64,000 bases of DNA from PALSA-555 sp963821325 (GCA_963821325.1 CAWGDC010000002.1:186001-250000), one strand, 5' to 3'. Positions 8,072 to 17,360 are shown, counted from the stretch's first letter. The notes: generated by a model from the sequence alone, not told the origin. Numbers and translations are program-made.

Positions 8072-8711
8072 TCAGTCAGCGGGCAGATCGGAGATGCGCG
8101 CCGCGACCCGCTCGAACGCCTCGCCGGTGGAGGTCCTCGCAAGTCGACGTGCTGGGGCGAAACCCTCGACCGGCATGACTGACTGCCAGTACCGCAGCAC
8201 CTTCTCGCGGTCGTCGTCGTCGATCAGCGGAAACAGCCACTCGATGAACGCCGCTCGCTCGCTCGAGGTCCGTCGCGGCCATCGCTCCGACGGCCTGGTT
8301 CTGGTCGGACTCCGAGAGCCGCTCCTCGAACAGCACGTAGAGGTGCTGTTCTTCCTTGTTCAGGTGGAGGTTCAGGTGGAACTTGAACGCGGCCGTCGCT
8401 CGTGCGGTTTCGAGGGGATCGTGGACGGTGACAGCTGCTCGGAGCGCCCCGAAGGCGGTATCGAGACCGCGGTGGTCCAATTCGTAGGAGGCGGCGACAT
8501 CAGGAGCGACCGACTCGATCGCGGGAAAGATCTCCGCCTCCTCGCCCTCGGCATGCCAGGCGAGCACCTCGTTCATCCGCCAGAACCGCTCGATGGTTGG
8601 ATCGAGGCCACCCTCGCCGCGTGCCGCCCCCAGCGCGGCCCTGTCGATCGCGGCGATCTCGGAACGGAATGCATGGTGAGCGGCAGTGATCATGTCGAGC
8701 CGCCGAGCCAT
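8072..8711 (-). CDS. Hemerythrin-like (HHE) protein, frameshifted at a GAGC repeat
   Basis: The first frame (from 8711) gives a hemerythrin-type four-helix bundle with HHAFRSEI, LAWHAEGEEAEIFP, YELDHRGLD and FHLNLHLNKEEQHLYVLFEE, which supply His, Glu and Asp ligands for a di-iron site. After ...ATDLERA the sensible protein continues in another frame (FIEWLFPLIDDDDREKVLRY...) and stops at 8072-8074. The switch occurs in GAGC repeated three times (8253-8265, plus-strand GCTC). Two copies would restore one frame. Either a slippage mutation or an assembly error. It lies just upstream of the selenoprotein gene on the same strand. Members of this family bind oxygen or iron or sense redox state. 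Confidence 0.75.
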
Positions 8712-8789
8712 CAGTCGTCCCCTGTCGCGAAGTGCGTCTGAGCCAACGGAGTCGCGATCTTACGGATCGCGAGTTGGGCGGCCGCGGGG

Positions 8790-10469
8790 TTAGGCGCCTG
8801 CGGCCGACGTCGTCGCCTCGACGTCGGAGGCGGAGCTCAACTCGAAGCCGCGGTACCTCTCTGCCGCAACGTCGTCACAGATCCCCATGTACTGCGGGAA
8901 GCCGCCGATGTAGGGCATGAAGACCCGCGGCTTGCCGGGCACGTTGGCGCCCATCCACCACGAGGCGGCCGTCGGGAAGAGGGTCCGGTTGGCGACCGCG
9001 TTGACGTGCTCGACCCACGCGTCCTCTGCGTCGACGGTGGCGTCGATCGACGCCAGGCCTGCGTCGCGCAGGTACGCGATGCAGTCGGCGATCCAGTCGA
9101 CGTGCTGCTCGATCGCCACCATCATGTTGACGAGCACCGACGGGCTGCCCGGTCCGGTGACGATGAAGAGGTTCGGGAATCCGGCGGTGGCGATCCCGAG
9201 GTAGGTCCGGGGGCCGCTGGCCCACTTGTCGTGCAGAGGCACCCCGTGCGCGCCGACGATGCCGGCCCGGAGCAGTGGGCCGGTCATGGCGTCGAACCCG
9301 GTGGCGAAGACGATCACGTCGAGGGGGTGCTCGCCGGTCTGGGTGCGGATGCCGTGTGGTGTGACTTCGACGATCGGGTCGACCCGGACGTCGACGAGCG
9401 TCACGTTGTCTCGGTTGAAGGTTGCGTAGTAGTCGGTGTCGAGGCACGGGCGCTTTGTGCCCAGCGGATGGCTGCGTGGTGACAGGCGCTCGGCGACGTC
9501 CGGGTCGTCGACGATCTCGCGGATGCGCCCGCGCACGAATTCGGCCGCCGTGTCGTTCGCTTCGCGGTCCACGAGGAGGTCGGTGTACGCGGCGACCATG
9601 CCGTACAACGTGCCTGACTTCCAAGCGGCGTCGAACCGCGCGGTGCGTGCTGCCTCGTCGACGCTCAGCGCCGAGTGCTCGGGGATCGGGACCACCACGC
9701 CCGCGCGCGAGTTGCGCATCGCCTGCCGGTGCTCGCGGGAGTGCGCCTTGCGTACCTCCACTGCGTCGGGATCGAGCGGGGCGTTCTTGGCGGGCATCGA
9801 GAAGTTGGGTGTCCGCTGGAACACGGTGAGGTACTCGGCCTGCTCGGCGATGAGGGGGATCGACTGGATCCCCGACGAGCCCGTCCCGACGACGCCGACA
9901 CGTTGACCGCTGAGGTCGACGGTGTCGTGCGGCCACTGACTCGTGTACAGCACCTGGCCTTCGAAGGTGTCGACGCCGTCGACGTCCAGCTCTTTGGGTG
10001 CTGACAGGCAGCCGGTGGCCATGACGCAGAACTGGCTGGTGACGTGGTCGCCCCGGTCGGTCACGACGTGCCAGCGCTGCAGCGTGTCGTCCCACGTCAT
10101 CGCCGTGACCCGGGTCTCGAACTGGATGTCGCGCCGCAAGTCGAACCGCTCCGCGACGTGGTTGACGTACCGCAGGATCTCGGGCTGTGTGGCGTAGCGC
10201 TCCGACCAGGTCCACTCCTGCTCGAGCTCGGGCGAGAACGAGTAGCAGTAGTCCATCGACTCGACGTCGCAGCGGGCTCCCGGATATCGGTTCCACCACC
10301 ACGTCCCGCCGACGTCAGCGGCCGCCTCGTAGCCCTGGAGGCTCAGCCCGAGGGCCCGCAGCCGGTAATGCGCATAGAGACCCGCGAAGCCAGCGCCGAC
10401 GATGACGGCATCGACTTCCCGGCAGGGCTCGGTCACCAGGCGCTCACCCGCTCTCGTCGACGATGCCAC
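8790..10469 (-). CDS. Flavin-containing monooxygenase, Baeyer-Villiger type
   Basis: 559 aa. The N-terminal FAD-binding Rossmann motif is VIVGAGFAGLYAHYRL (about 22-37), followed by GGTWWWNRYPGARCDVES, typical of BVMO/FMO proteins. A second, NADPH-binding Rossmann motif is VGVVGTGSSGIQSIP. Between them lies the BVMO fingerprint position FEGQVLYTSQWP: it fits F-x-G-x-x-x-H-x-x-x-W-P except that the His is Tyr. Expected chemistry is NADPH/O2-dependent oxygenation of ketones or heteroatoms; the substrate is unknown. GTG codons within the first 15 residues are alternative starts. The gene stands alone. Confidence 0.9.
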   Translation of the reverse strand: MASSTRAGERLVTEPCREVDAVIVGAGFAGLYAHYRLRALGLSLQGYEAAADVGGTWWWNRYPGARCDVESMDYCYSFSPELEQEWTWSERYATQPEILRYVNHVAERFDLRRDIQFETRVTAMTWDDTLQRWHVVTDRGDHVTSQFCVMATGCLSAPKELDVDGVDTFEGQVLYTSQWPHDTVDLSGQRVGVVGTGSSGIQSIPLIAEQAEYLTVFQRTPNFSMPAKNAPLDPDAVEVRKAHSREHRQAMRNSRAGVVVPIPEHSALSVDEAARTARFDAAWKSGTLYGMVAAYTDLLVDREANDTAAEFVRGRIREIVDDPDVAERLSPRSHPLGTKRPCLDTDYYATFNRDNVTLVDVRVDPIVEVTPHGIRTQTGEHPLDVIVFATGFDAMTGPLLRAGIVGAHGVPLHDKWASGPRTYLGIATAGFPNLFIVTGPGSPSVLVNMMVAIEQHVDWIADCIAYLRDAGLASIDATVDAEDAWVEHVNAVANRTLFPTAASWWMGANVPGKPRVFMPYIGGFPQYMGICDDVAAERYRGFELSSASDVEATTSAAGA

Positions 10470-10810
10470 ACGATCCTAGGAGGCTGCGCTCGCGCGCGGC
10501 GAGGGAACGCGGCACCGAGTCGGGACGACGTCGAGGGTCGAGCCTGACCCGGTTCGCTCGGACGAGCGACGCCGTTTCCGTGCTCCCGCTCGTCGCGATG
10601 GCCCTGTCGGGCCGCTCGTTCCTGACCGCCGACCTGCTCAGGCATGCGGGCCGCAGGAACGTCGGGCTGGCGCCGACCCGGCACGACGTTGCCTTCGCGC
10701 ACGACCGTCTGTCCGACACGGAGGCGAATGCCAGGATCGGGTCGGTCGGCGTCAGACTCGCCCTGCTCGTCCTGATCGCCGCGATCCTGCGGTTCTCAGC
10801 GGGGTTCCGC
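10470..10810. other. Intergenic stretch without a recognised gene (341 nt)
   Basis: This lies between the start of the monooxygenase gene and the end of the SQR-like gene on the same strand. Open frames cross it on both strands, but none has a recognisable domain. One plus-strand translation has a short hydrophobic run (LALLVLIAAILRF), but it extends into the antisense of the flavoprotein gene and is not convincing. Confidence 0.45.
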
Positions 10811-11938
10811 TCAGTGTCCGAACCAGCGTCGGACGCGGCTGGCGCCAAACTCGACCTTGTCGGCGGCGAGAGCCGGGGACGGTCCCTCGAGCCCGCCGCG
10901 GGGTGCCTCGCCACTCAGGAACGTGACCTCGACCTTCGCGACTTGGTCGTGGCCGAACGCCAGGTAGCAGATCCCGTGCCCGTCGTACTGCGCGGACGCC
11001 GTGTCGCCTCGCAGCCGGGCGCTGATTTGCTCGGCGGCGACGGCCGCCTGACCTTCCGCGAACACGCCGGCCTTGGGTGTGCCCACACTGGTCACGTCGC
11101 CGATGGCGTAGACGTCCGGGTACTTCGTCTCCAGGGTGAGCGGGTCGACGGGGATCCAGCCGTCCACGGTCATGCCGGACTCCTGCACGACGGCGGGTGC
11201 TCGATGCTTGGGGACGCCTAAGAAGAGGTCGTACGGCAGGTCACCGCCGTCGCTCAGCCGGACGACGTGTTGCGCGGGGTCGAGCTCGCGGACGGTCCGG
11301 TCGGGGTGCCAGCGGATCCCGCGCTCGGCGAACGCCGCCAGCAACGCCTCCGATGCTGCAGGCGAGGGCGGGATCGGGACCCCCATCGGCATCACCAGCG
11401 AGATCTCCGAGCTTTCCCGCTGACCACGCTCGCGGAGGAAGTCGTCCATCAAGAGCGCGGTCTCGCTCGGGGCGGGCGGGCACTTGAACGGCGTCGACGT
11501 CACCGCCACGACGACGCGGCCGCCCGCGAAGTTCGCCAGCACGTCCCGTAGCGCGAACGCGCCAGCGACCGTGTAGAACTCGTGACCCCCTTCGACGAGC
11601 CCCGGTGTGGCGGACGGGTCAAGATCTGCCCCGAGGGCCACGACCATGAGGTCCGCGTCGAAGGCGCCCGCGTCTGTCACCACGCGTTTCGCGACGGGAT
11701 CGATCGACCGAATTGTCGACTGGACGAACCTCGCTCCCGGCTTCATGAAGTCCCGGTAGGGGTGCCGAACGTCTGCGGGCTGGCTGCGCCCGAACATCAC
11801 GTCGAGCTTGGAGAAGCCGAACACGAACGCGTCGTTCTGATCGATCAGCACGACGTCCAGATCGTCGCGGAACTCGTCGGCCAGCATCGTCGTCAACTCG
11901 AGGCCACCAAAGCCCGCACCCAGGACTACCAGTCGCAC
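10811..11938 (-). CDS. NAD(P)/FAD-dependent oxidoreductase, sulfide:quinone oxidoreductase-like
   Basis: 375 aa from the GTG at 11938 (VRLVVLGAGFGGLE); an ATG 45 nt further upstream is possible but adds residues without family likeness. It has the FAD-binding GxGxxG, a second nucleotide-binding region near GRVVVAVTSTPFKCPPAPSETALL, and a C-terminal FAD loop DVYAIGDVTSVGTPKAGVFAE. The Cys in FKCPPAP is the conserved Cys of SQR and flavocytochrome c sulfide dehydrogenase relatives. The other redox Cys of true SQR is not obvious, so sulfide oxidation is only one possibility. No sulfur genes adjoin. Confidence 0.8.
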   Translation of the reverse strand: MRLVVLGAGFGGLELTTMLADEFRDDLDVVLIDQNDAFVFGFSKLDVMFGRSQPADVRHPYRDFMKPGARFVQSTIRSIDPVAKRVVTDAGAFDADLMVVALGADLDPSATPGLVEGGHEFYTVAGAFALRDVLANFAGGRVVVAVTSTPFKCPPAPSETALLMDDFLRERGQRESSEISLVMPMGVPIPPSPAASEALLAAFAERGIRWHPDRTVRELDPAQHVVRLSDGGDLPYDLFLGVPKHRAPAVVQESGMTVDGWIPVDPLTLETKYPDVYAIGDVTSVGTPKAGVFAEGQAAVAAEQISARLRGDTASAQYDGHGICYLAFGHDQVAKVEVTFLSGEAPRGGLEGPSPALAADKVEFGASRVRRWFGH

Positions 11939-12019
11939 GGGCAGGAACGATACGGGACCCGAGCTGGCCGCTGCACCCAACACCGAGGCCGCGGGAGTTC
12001 GCAGCGTTCGGTGGTGGGC

Positions 12020-12595
12020 CTAGCTCCGCTGGCGGTAACGAGCGAAGGACGGGCGCCGAACAGAGATCAGGTTGAGCTTGAAGCGCCAACTGCAGAACCC
12101 GACACCGAGGATGCCCAACGCGACGAACGCCAACGGGAGTTCGAGGGACGCTCCCTCCGTGCCAGCGATGATGGGTACCGGATCCGTGGAGCACTTCTTG
12201 TCGCTGGGTGACGAGGACACCGTGGTCCCGTCGACCGTCCAGGCCGGCGGGTTGCTCGCGACGAACGGCACGGTGAAGACACTGTCATTGGTCCCAGGTC
12301 GGAAGCTCGTTGGCTGTCCCTGGTTCTGGGAGCCGGGCGAGAACGAGTTGCTCGATCCGATCGGGATCGTCTGCGTGGAGCTCGAGCTGTTGCTGTAGCC
12401 CCACGAAGCCAGCCAGTTGGTGCTGCCCACGTGCCACACGCACTCGAGGATGGGCGAGACCGGACCGGTCCCCGACGCCGATGCGCTGCCCGTCATCGTG
12501 ACGGCCCAGATGCCGAGGGCGGCGAAGAATGCCATCGTCGCCGTGACGACACGCGCTCGAGACGCGCTCGTTCGGAGGCCTCCCACCGGCCGCAT
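12020..12595 (-). CDS. Hypothetical exported protein with C-terminal membrane anchor
   Basis: 191 aa. Signal peptide (hydrophobic stretch about 17-35, cleavage near GSASASG), a Ser/Asn/Thr-rich extracellular part (ECVWHVGSTNWLASWGYSN, then SSSSTQTIPIGSSN), two or three Cys, then a hydrophobic segment PLAFVALGILGVGFCSW near residues 154-170 and a basic tail. This is the layout of a cell-surface protein held by one transmembrane helix. I do not recognise the family. Confidence 0.6.
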   Translation of the reverse strand: MRPVGGLRTSASRARVVTATMAFFAALGIWAVTMTGSASASGTGPVSPILECVWHVGSTNWLASWGYSNSSSSTQTIPIGSSNSFSPGSQNQGQPTSFRPGTNDSVFTVPFVASNPPAWTVDGTTVSSSPSDKKCSTDPVPIIAGTEGASLELPLAFVALGILGVGFCSWRFKLNLISVRRPSFARYRQRS

Positions 12596-12676
12596 TCACC
12601 GGCTATCGACCAAATCTGGCCGGACTTGAGCGCTCCGGACGCCGAGGAGACACGGGCGGCTGGCCGGCGCTCGTAA

Positions 12677-13135
12677 TTAGCTCGGGGGTGGCTCCAGCAG
12701 CCGGTTCAGGCGATCGAGTACCGCTTGTTCGGCCGGCGTGATGGCCTTGGCGGCGTCGGCCACGGCCTTCGCGATGTCGGCGTACCACCGGCGGACCGCG
12801 GCGGATTCGTCCCCCCAGATCTTGGCGAGCGCTGTGACCGCGACTTCGACGGCGGCGATGGCGCCCTCGGCGATCTGGGCGGGTGACTGGCCCCGGTGGG
12901 CCTCGGCGTCGTGGCGGGCCTCGTGGCGGTTGGCGTCCTGGGCGATCTCGGCGATGAGCTGGTCCGCGCCTCCGCGGGTTCCCGCCCGGGCGATCTCGCG
13001 TGCGCTCGCCGTCGCCTCCTTCACCATGGAGATCGGGCCGTGGGGACCCACCGCCATGATGGCGACGGTGATCTGCAGGGGTGCTTCGGCGAGGGCCTTC
13101 CACTCCTCATCGCTGAACGAGGACCGATCCGTCAT
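12677..13135 (-). CDS. Conserved hypothetical protein, all-alpha, cytosolic
   Basis: 152 aa from the ATG at 13135 (MTDRSSFSDEEWKALAEAP). It is rich in Ala, Glu and Lys with heptad-like spacing and no membrane segment, so a helical bundle is likely. The stretch VAIMAVGPHGPISMVKEATASAREI looks like a conserved core. It lies downstream of the solute-binding-protein gene on the same strand with a gap of about 120 nt. Family not recognised. Confidence 0.6.
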   Translation of the reverse strand: MTDRSSFSDEEWKALAEAPLQITVAIMAVGPHGPISMVKEATASAREIARAGTRGGADQLIAEIAQDANRHEARHDAEAHRGQSPAQIAEGAIAAVEVAVTALAKIWGDESAAVRRWYADIAKAVADAAKAITPAEQAVLDRLNRLLEPPPS

Positions 13136-13255
13136 CGGACTCCATGATGTCGTGCGCGCCGCGGCTGGGGCGACTCGCGGGTTGCTGACCCGCGAGTCGG
13201 CGCCGCCGCACAACCGGGGCTTGCGTTGCCGTTCGCGGTGATCGCCAGCCCGTCG

Positions 13256-14557
13256 CTACTGGCACGATCCGCCGTTGACGCGGCCAGGCCCCGTCGGGTT
13301 GCTCGGTGCTGGTGTCCAGGTTCCGGTGCGGACCCAGTGCGCCCCGTGGGCGCTCGGGCAGATGGACCAGTACGCGTACGGCGCAGAGGCGCGGTCGCCG
13401 GCAGCGTCGAGCTGGATGGTCCCGGTCACACCCGCGTAGCCGTTGGCCGCCTTGGTGAACGCGGCCCGGAGCGTGGGCTCGTCGGCGGTCGTCCCGGTGC
13501 GGAGCAGGGTTTGCACGGCGACGCCGAACGCGTCGTAGGCGGCGAGAGCGAACGCATCCGGGGTCGCGTGTGCCTGCTTGGCGATCTGGCGGATGAGGGC
13601 GGCGTCCTGCGTGGCGCGGCTGGCGGGCAGCGCCACCAGCGGGCTCGGGAACCCCTTCGTGCGGATCGCGAACTGCGCCGATGTGGTCTGGAGCAACTGC
13701 GTGGCCTGCGCCGATCCGTCGCCGCCGTACCAGCGAACCGCAGCGAGCGCCGGGATCTGGGCGGCCGCAGTGAGGACGTCGGCGACCTCCTCGAAGCCGG
13801 CGAGATACACCGCGACGTGCGCCGCGCCGACCTCGGCGCTGGCGGTGGTGACCTCGCGGCCGATCTCGGTGAGTGCTGGGCCGTAGTCCGGGGTCGCCGG
13901 CTCGTACCGGAAGCCGGCGGTGACTTGTGCTCCGCTGCTCGTGGCTGTGGCGCGAACCGAGTCGGCGAGGCCCTGGTTGCCTCGGTCGTCGCGCCAGAGC
14001 GGCACGACGACGCGCGCTCCTTGCTTGAGCATCAGATCGGTCGTCGCCCGTCCTTCCACGTGGTCGGTCGGCACGAACCGGAAGACGTCGTCGTTGGGCA
14101 TCGCGAGCGAGGAGGCGGTGCTGCCTTGTGAGACGACGAGCACACCTCGAGCATTGGCGAGCGGCTGGATCGCAGCCACCTCGGAGCTCGACTGCGGCCC
14201 GATGATGATCCGAACGCCTTGATCCGCGAGCTGGTCGAAAGCGGTCGTCGCCCGCACGGGGTCCTGCCCGGTGTCGATGACGTCGACAGTGATGCGGACG
14301 TTGCGGTGCTGGCGAGCGAGCAGCTGGTTCCACCGGTCACGTGCGACCTCGAGCGCGGCCTGGCTTGTGTTCCCCAGGCTCGATCCTCCGCCCGTGATGG
14401 AGAGCAGCGCGCCGATGTGGATCGTCTCCGTTGGGTTCGTCGACTGCGCGCTTACCGTCGTGGCGATCGAGGAGAGGCCCAGCGTGATGACGACGATGAG
14501 GGCTGCGACGGTCGGGCCTCGACGTCGGGCAGGCCAGCTTCTCGTGGTGCGGTTCAT
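13256..14557 (-). CDS. Periplasmic-type solute-binding protein, branched-chain amino acid (LivJ) class
   Basis: 433 aa. A Sec signal peptide covers about residues 1-37 (AALIVVITLGLSSIATTVSAQ). The mature protein has the type-I periplasmic-binding fold signature: IHIGALLSITGGGSSLGNTSQAALEVARDRWN at its start, IIIGPQSSSEVAAIQPLAN, and an ending with ANGYAGVTGTIQLDAAGDRA as in LivJ/AmiC-like proteins. There is no lipobox Cys, so it is exported but probably not lipid-anchored. No permease or ATPase genes adjoin, so it may work with a distant ABC transporter or act as a sensor. Confidence 0.87.
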   Translation of the reverse strand: MNRTTRSWPARRRGPTVAALIVVITLGLSSIATTVSAQSTNPTETIHIGALLSITGGGSSLGNTSQAALEVARDRWNQLLARQHRNVRITVDVIDTGQDPVRATTAFDQLADQGVRIIIGPQSSSEVAAIQPLANARGVLVVSQGSTASSLAMPNDDVFRFVPTDHVEGRATTDLMLKQGARVVVPLWRDDRGNQGLADSVRATATSSGAQVTAGFRYEPATPDYGPALTEIGREVTTASAEVGAAHVAVYLAGFEEVADVLTAAAQIPALAAVRWYGGDGSAQATQLLQTTSAQFAIRTKGFPSPLVALPASRATQDAALIRQIAKQAHATPDAFALAAYDAFGVAVQTLLRTGTTADEPTLRAAFTKAANGYAGVTGTIQLDAAGDRASAPYAYWSICPSAHGAHWVRTGTWTPAPSNPTGPGRVNGGSCQ

Positions 14558-14722
14558 CGATCGCTCTCCAGTCTCGACGTCCGTGATGTTCTACCAACCG
14601 GCGCAGGTGCCGCGTCGGCACCCTGGTTGCGTCTACCAGGGCGTCGGAGTATCTGTGTCCGGTACGAGCAGGGTGATTCAGCCGCCCTGCGGAGGCACGA
14701 CGATGGGATCTGGACGCTCTCG

Positions 14723-14905
14723 GTGATCTCGACTCTGGCCGCGGTGAGTGCGACGTTCACGGTCGGGGTCATCTATCTGGTGTTGCTGATCACGCTCGGG
14801 ATCATCTGCCTGCGGAAGGGGCACTGGGTGATGTTCATCGTCGGGCTCTTCATTCCGCTGTTTTGGTTGATCGGCGCGGTGATCCCGCGGCGCCGCAGCT
14901 ACTAG
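14723..14905 (+). CDS. Small membrane protein with two transmembrane helices
   Basis: About 60 aa, taking the GTG at 14723 as start (the frame is open further upstream; a GTG at 14744 is another option). Two hydrophobic helices are separated by LRKGHW: TVGVIYLVLLITLGIICL and VMFIVGLFIPLFWLIGAVI, followed by a basic tail RRRSY. This resembles short immunity or phage-shock-like membrane proteins common in actinobacteria. It ends 3 nt before the start of the amine-oxidase gene, so the two are probably co-transcribed. Confidence 0.55.
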   Translation: MISTLAAVSATFTVGVIYLVLLITLGIICLRKGHWVMFIVGLFIPLFWLIGAVIPRRRSY

Positions 14906-14908
14906 TCG

Positions 14909-16273
14909 GTGGCCTTGCCGGATCGCCGCGACGTCGACGTTGCGGTCGTCGGTGCGGGCTACGCCGGGCTCACTGCTGCCCGACGACTGCACGAGGCCGG
15001 GAAGTCGGTGGCTGTTCTCGAGGCACGCGATCGGGTGGGGGGTCGAATCTGGACCCAACGCCTGTCGGATGGCGCTCCGGTGGATCGGGGCGGTGCGTGG
15101 CTCGCGCCCCATCACGACGCGATCTTCGGCTTGGCCCGGGAGATGGATGTCGGCGCGTACAAGACCTGGGTCGATGGCGCGCACCTGCTCATCGACGGTT
15201 CCAGGACTCGCCGCTACACGGGACTGATACCGAAGATCAGCCCGTTGGCGGTGGCCACGATCGCGCTGGCCCAGGCGAGGATCGACCGTCTCGCCCAGCG
15301 GGTGCCGCTCGACGCCCCCTGGACGGCGCGTCGGGCCGCCGAGTGGGACGCCCGCTCGGTGGCGTGGTTCGTCGAACGGACGAGGATCCGAACCCCGATC
15401 GCCCGCGACCTCTTCGAGATGGCCGTTCGTGGCCTGTTCGCCGCGGATCTGAACGAGGTGTCGTTTCTTCATCTGCTGCTCTTGGTCCATGGGCACGGCA
15501 GCATCAACACGTTGTTCTCGATCGAGGGTGGCGCTCAGGAGAACATGGTCGTCGGCGGCGCGGGGGAGATCGCCCGCCGGGTCGCCGACGGCCTCGGCGA
15601 TGCTGTGTGCCTGGGTGCGGCCGTGCGGTCCGTGGCGCAGCAGGGCGACCGGGTGCTGATCGAGGCGGACGGCCACGCCGTCTCAGCCCGGCGGGCCGTC
15701 GTGGCGGTCCCACCGGCGCTCGCCGCGGAGATCGCGTTCGATCCCGCGCTGCCCGCCGACCGGCTGACTCTCTACCAGCACGCCCCGGCCGGCATCGAGA
15801 CGAAGACCCTCGTCGTCTACGACGAGCCGTTCTGGCGCGCCGACGGGTTCAGCGGGCAGACCGCCGCGCCAGGGACGGCCGCCGAGGTGACGCTCGACGC
15901 GAGTCCCGCGACCGGATCGCCGGGCGTCATCGCCTGCTTCACGTTTGCCCAGGTCGCCGGACGCTTCGATGCGCTCGACGCCCGCGAGCGCCGGCGCGCG
16001 GTCGTCGACGCCCTCACCGCCCGCTTGGGGCCGCGGGCGGCCTCTCCGGTGGAGTTCATCGAGACCAGCTGGTGGACCGAGGCGTGGACGCGGGGCTGCT
16101 CGATGGCGCACCTCGGGCCCGGGATCCTGACCCGGTACGGGTCGCTGCTACGCGAGCCGTTCGGACGGGTGCACTGGGCGGGCACCGAGACGTCCACCGT
16201 GTCACACGGCGCCATCGACGGCGCCGTGCGCTCCGGTGAGCGTGCCGCGGCCGAGATCCTGGATCGGCTGTAG
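14909..16273 (+). CDS. Flavin-dependent amine oxidase (monoamine-oxidase family)
   Basis: 454 aa from a GTG. The FAD-binding motif VAVVGAGYAGLTAARRLHEAG is at about residues 11-31, followed by EARDRVGGRIWT, the GG-doublet region typical of MAO and polyamine oxidases. The C-terminal FAD motif is RVHWAGTETSTVSHGAIDGAVRSGERAA. It oxidises amines (or acts as a desaturase-type flavoenzyme) with O2; the substrate is unknown. There is no signal peptide. It is placed directly after the small membrane protein. Confidence 0.88.
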   Translation: MALPDRRDVDVAVVGAGYAGLTAARRLHEAGKSVAVLEARDRVGGRIWTQRLSDGAPVDRGGAWLAPHHDAIFGLAREMDVGAYKTWVDGAHLLIDGSRTRRYTGLIPKISPLAVATIALAQARIDRLAQRVPLDAPWTARRAAEWDARSVAWFVERTRIRTPIARDLFEMAVRGLFAADLNEVSFLHLLLLVHGHGSINTLFSIEGGAQENMVVGGAGEIARRVADGLGDAVCLGAAVRSVAQQGDRVLIEADGHAVSARRAVVAVPPALAAEIAFDPALPADRLTLYQHAPAGIETKTLVVYDEPFWRADGFSGQTAAPGTAAEVTLDASPATGSPGVIACFTFAQVAGRFDALDARERRRAVVDALTARLGPRAASPVEFIETSWWTEAWTRGCSMAHLGPGILTRYGSLLREPFGRVHWAGTETSTVSHGAIDGAVRSGERAAAEILDRL

Positions 16274-16350
16274 CCCAGCCGGGGTCGCGGCGGACACCGA
16301 GCAATCGTGGTGGCGATTCGCTGGGGATGCCGATGGCCTGGCTGGGCGGC

Positions 16351-16740
16351 TCAGGCGCCGACGAGGTCGCTGGCTGCTGAGCCCCACTCGGCTTCGGACT
16401 CGACCGCACCCGGGTGCACACGGCGTGCCCGCCGGGCACCGGCCAGGGCGGCCGCGCCGAGGGTGACCTCCACGACCAGATAGGCCCAGAACGCGCGGTC
16501 GGTGCTCGGTCGGTCGACGACGAGCGAGCCGACCCGGGCAGCGGCGGCGCCAAGCCAGACGACGCCGACCGCTGCCTGCGCCGTCGGATCACGACTGACG
16601 AGCGCCCATCCACCGAGCGCGGCATAGGTCCCACCGAGACCGGCCCGCGTCTCGGCCATGCCTCGAGCCGTCGCGGCGGGCAACTCGAGCGCTGCGTTGA
16701 CGCTGCCCGGCATCACCACGCCGGCGAGGCCAGACGCCAT
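16351..16740 (-). CDS. Small four-helix membrane protein (DUF4345-like)
   Basis: 129 aa from the ATG at 16740; the frame continues upstream, and a CTG or other non-ATG start near 16780 (giving LGRWSSAALMASG) may be the true one. Segments GLGGTYAALGGWALVSRD, AAVGVVWLGAAAARVGSLVVD and FWAYLVVEVTLGAAALAGARR give three or four membrane helices with the Gly-rich spacing of DUF4345-type proteins. Function unknown. Convergent with the amine oxidase. Confidence 0.55.
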   Translation of the reverse strand: MASGLAGVVMPGSVNAALELPAATARGMAETRAGLGGTYAALGGWALVSRDPTAQAAVGVVWLGAAAARVGSLVVDRPSTDRAFWAYLVVEVTLGAAALAGARRARRVHPGAVESEAEWGSAASDLVGA

Positions 16741-16823
16741 CAGCGCCGCGCTGCTCCAGCGTCCCAGATTTACGTCGTGTCGTTCCTCAACCCGTGGCGC
16801 GATCGCCGCGCCGCGGTCTCGGG

Positions 16824-17132
16824 CTACTGGACGTTCATCCTCCCGCGGAGGAAGACGAGCCACGGGGCCTTGTAGGTGACGCGCCGCACGGTCCCGCTCG
16901 GGACGTCCACCTGGATCTCACCGACGCCCGCATCCATGATGAACAGGTAGCGGAAGAAGACGCGCACCGTGTGGTTGCCGGGCGAGACGGGGATCATCGT
17001 GGGTTTGCGCCACGCGCCCTTCATCGACTGGCCGTCGACGACGAAGGTCGGCGGAAAGAAGAACAGGATGAACGCGAAGATGAGGAAGGTCGCGGTGATC
17101 TCGATCCCTTCCGACGGCTGACTTTGCGTCAT
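16824..17132 (-). CDS. Hypothetical membrane-anchored small protein
   Basis: 102 aa. One N-terminal transmembrane helix (ITATFLIFAFILFFFPPTF, about 11-29) is followed by an extracellular beta-rich domain: VDGQSMKGAWRKPTMIPVSPGNHTVRVFF, then DVPSGTVRRVTYKAPWLVF. The pattern 'SPGNHTVRV' recalls PEGA-like or other small beta-sandwich domains, but I cannot assign a family. Isolated gene. Confidence 0.6.
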   Translation of the reverse strand: MTQSQPSEGIEITATFLIFAFILFFFPPTFVVDGQSMKGAWRKPTMIPVSPGNHTVRVFFRYLFIMDAGVGEIQVDVPSGTVRRVTYKAPWLVFLRGRMNVQ

Positions 17133-17360
17133 TCGTTGCCTCCGATGGCTGACCTGAGCGGGACCGGGACACTACGACAGCGACCGCCGGTCCGCAATGA
17201 ACGGTGGATCGTCAGATGGCCGGTGGTCGCGTCCCGGGCGCGTCCGTTTCGTCCGACGCGACGTCGAACTCCTTCGACTCGGTCTTGCGCGGCGTTGTCG
17301 GACCGCGCGGGTGGGTCGGCGCCGGGGCCGTGCGGCGGGACTCGCCGCGACCGACGACAA

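Noticed and set aside
10463..11221. Plus-strand open frame with a hydrophobic run as a membrane protein gene
   Set aside because: Most of it is antisense to the SQR-like flavoprotein, and the hydrophobic segment is isolated; no ribosome-binding site or family pattern.
16273..16347. 8-bp inverted repeat GCCCAGCC / GGCTGGGC as terminator
   Set aside because: The loop is about 59 nt, too long for a convincing terminator hairpin.
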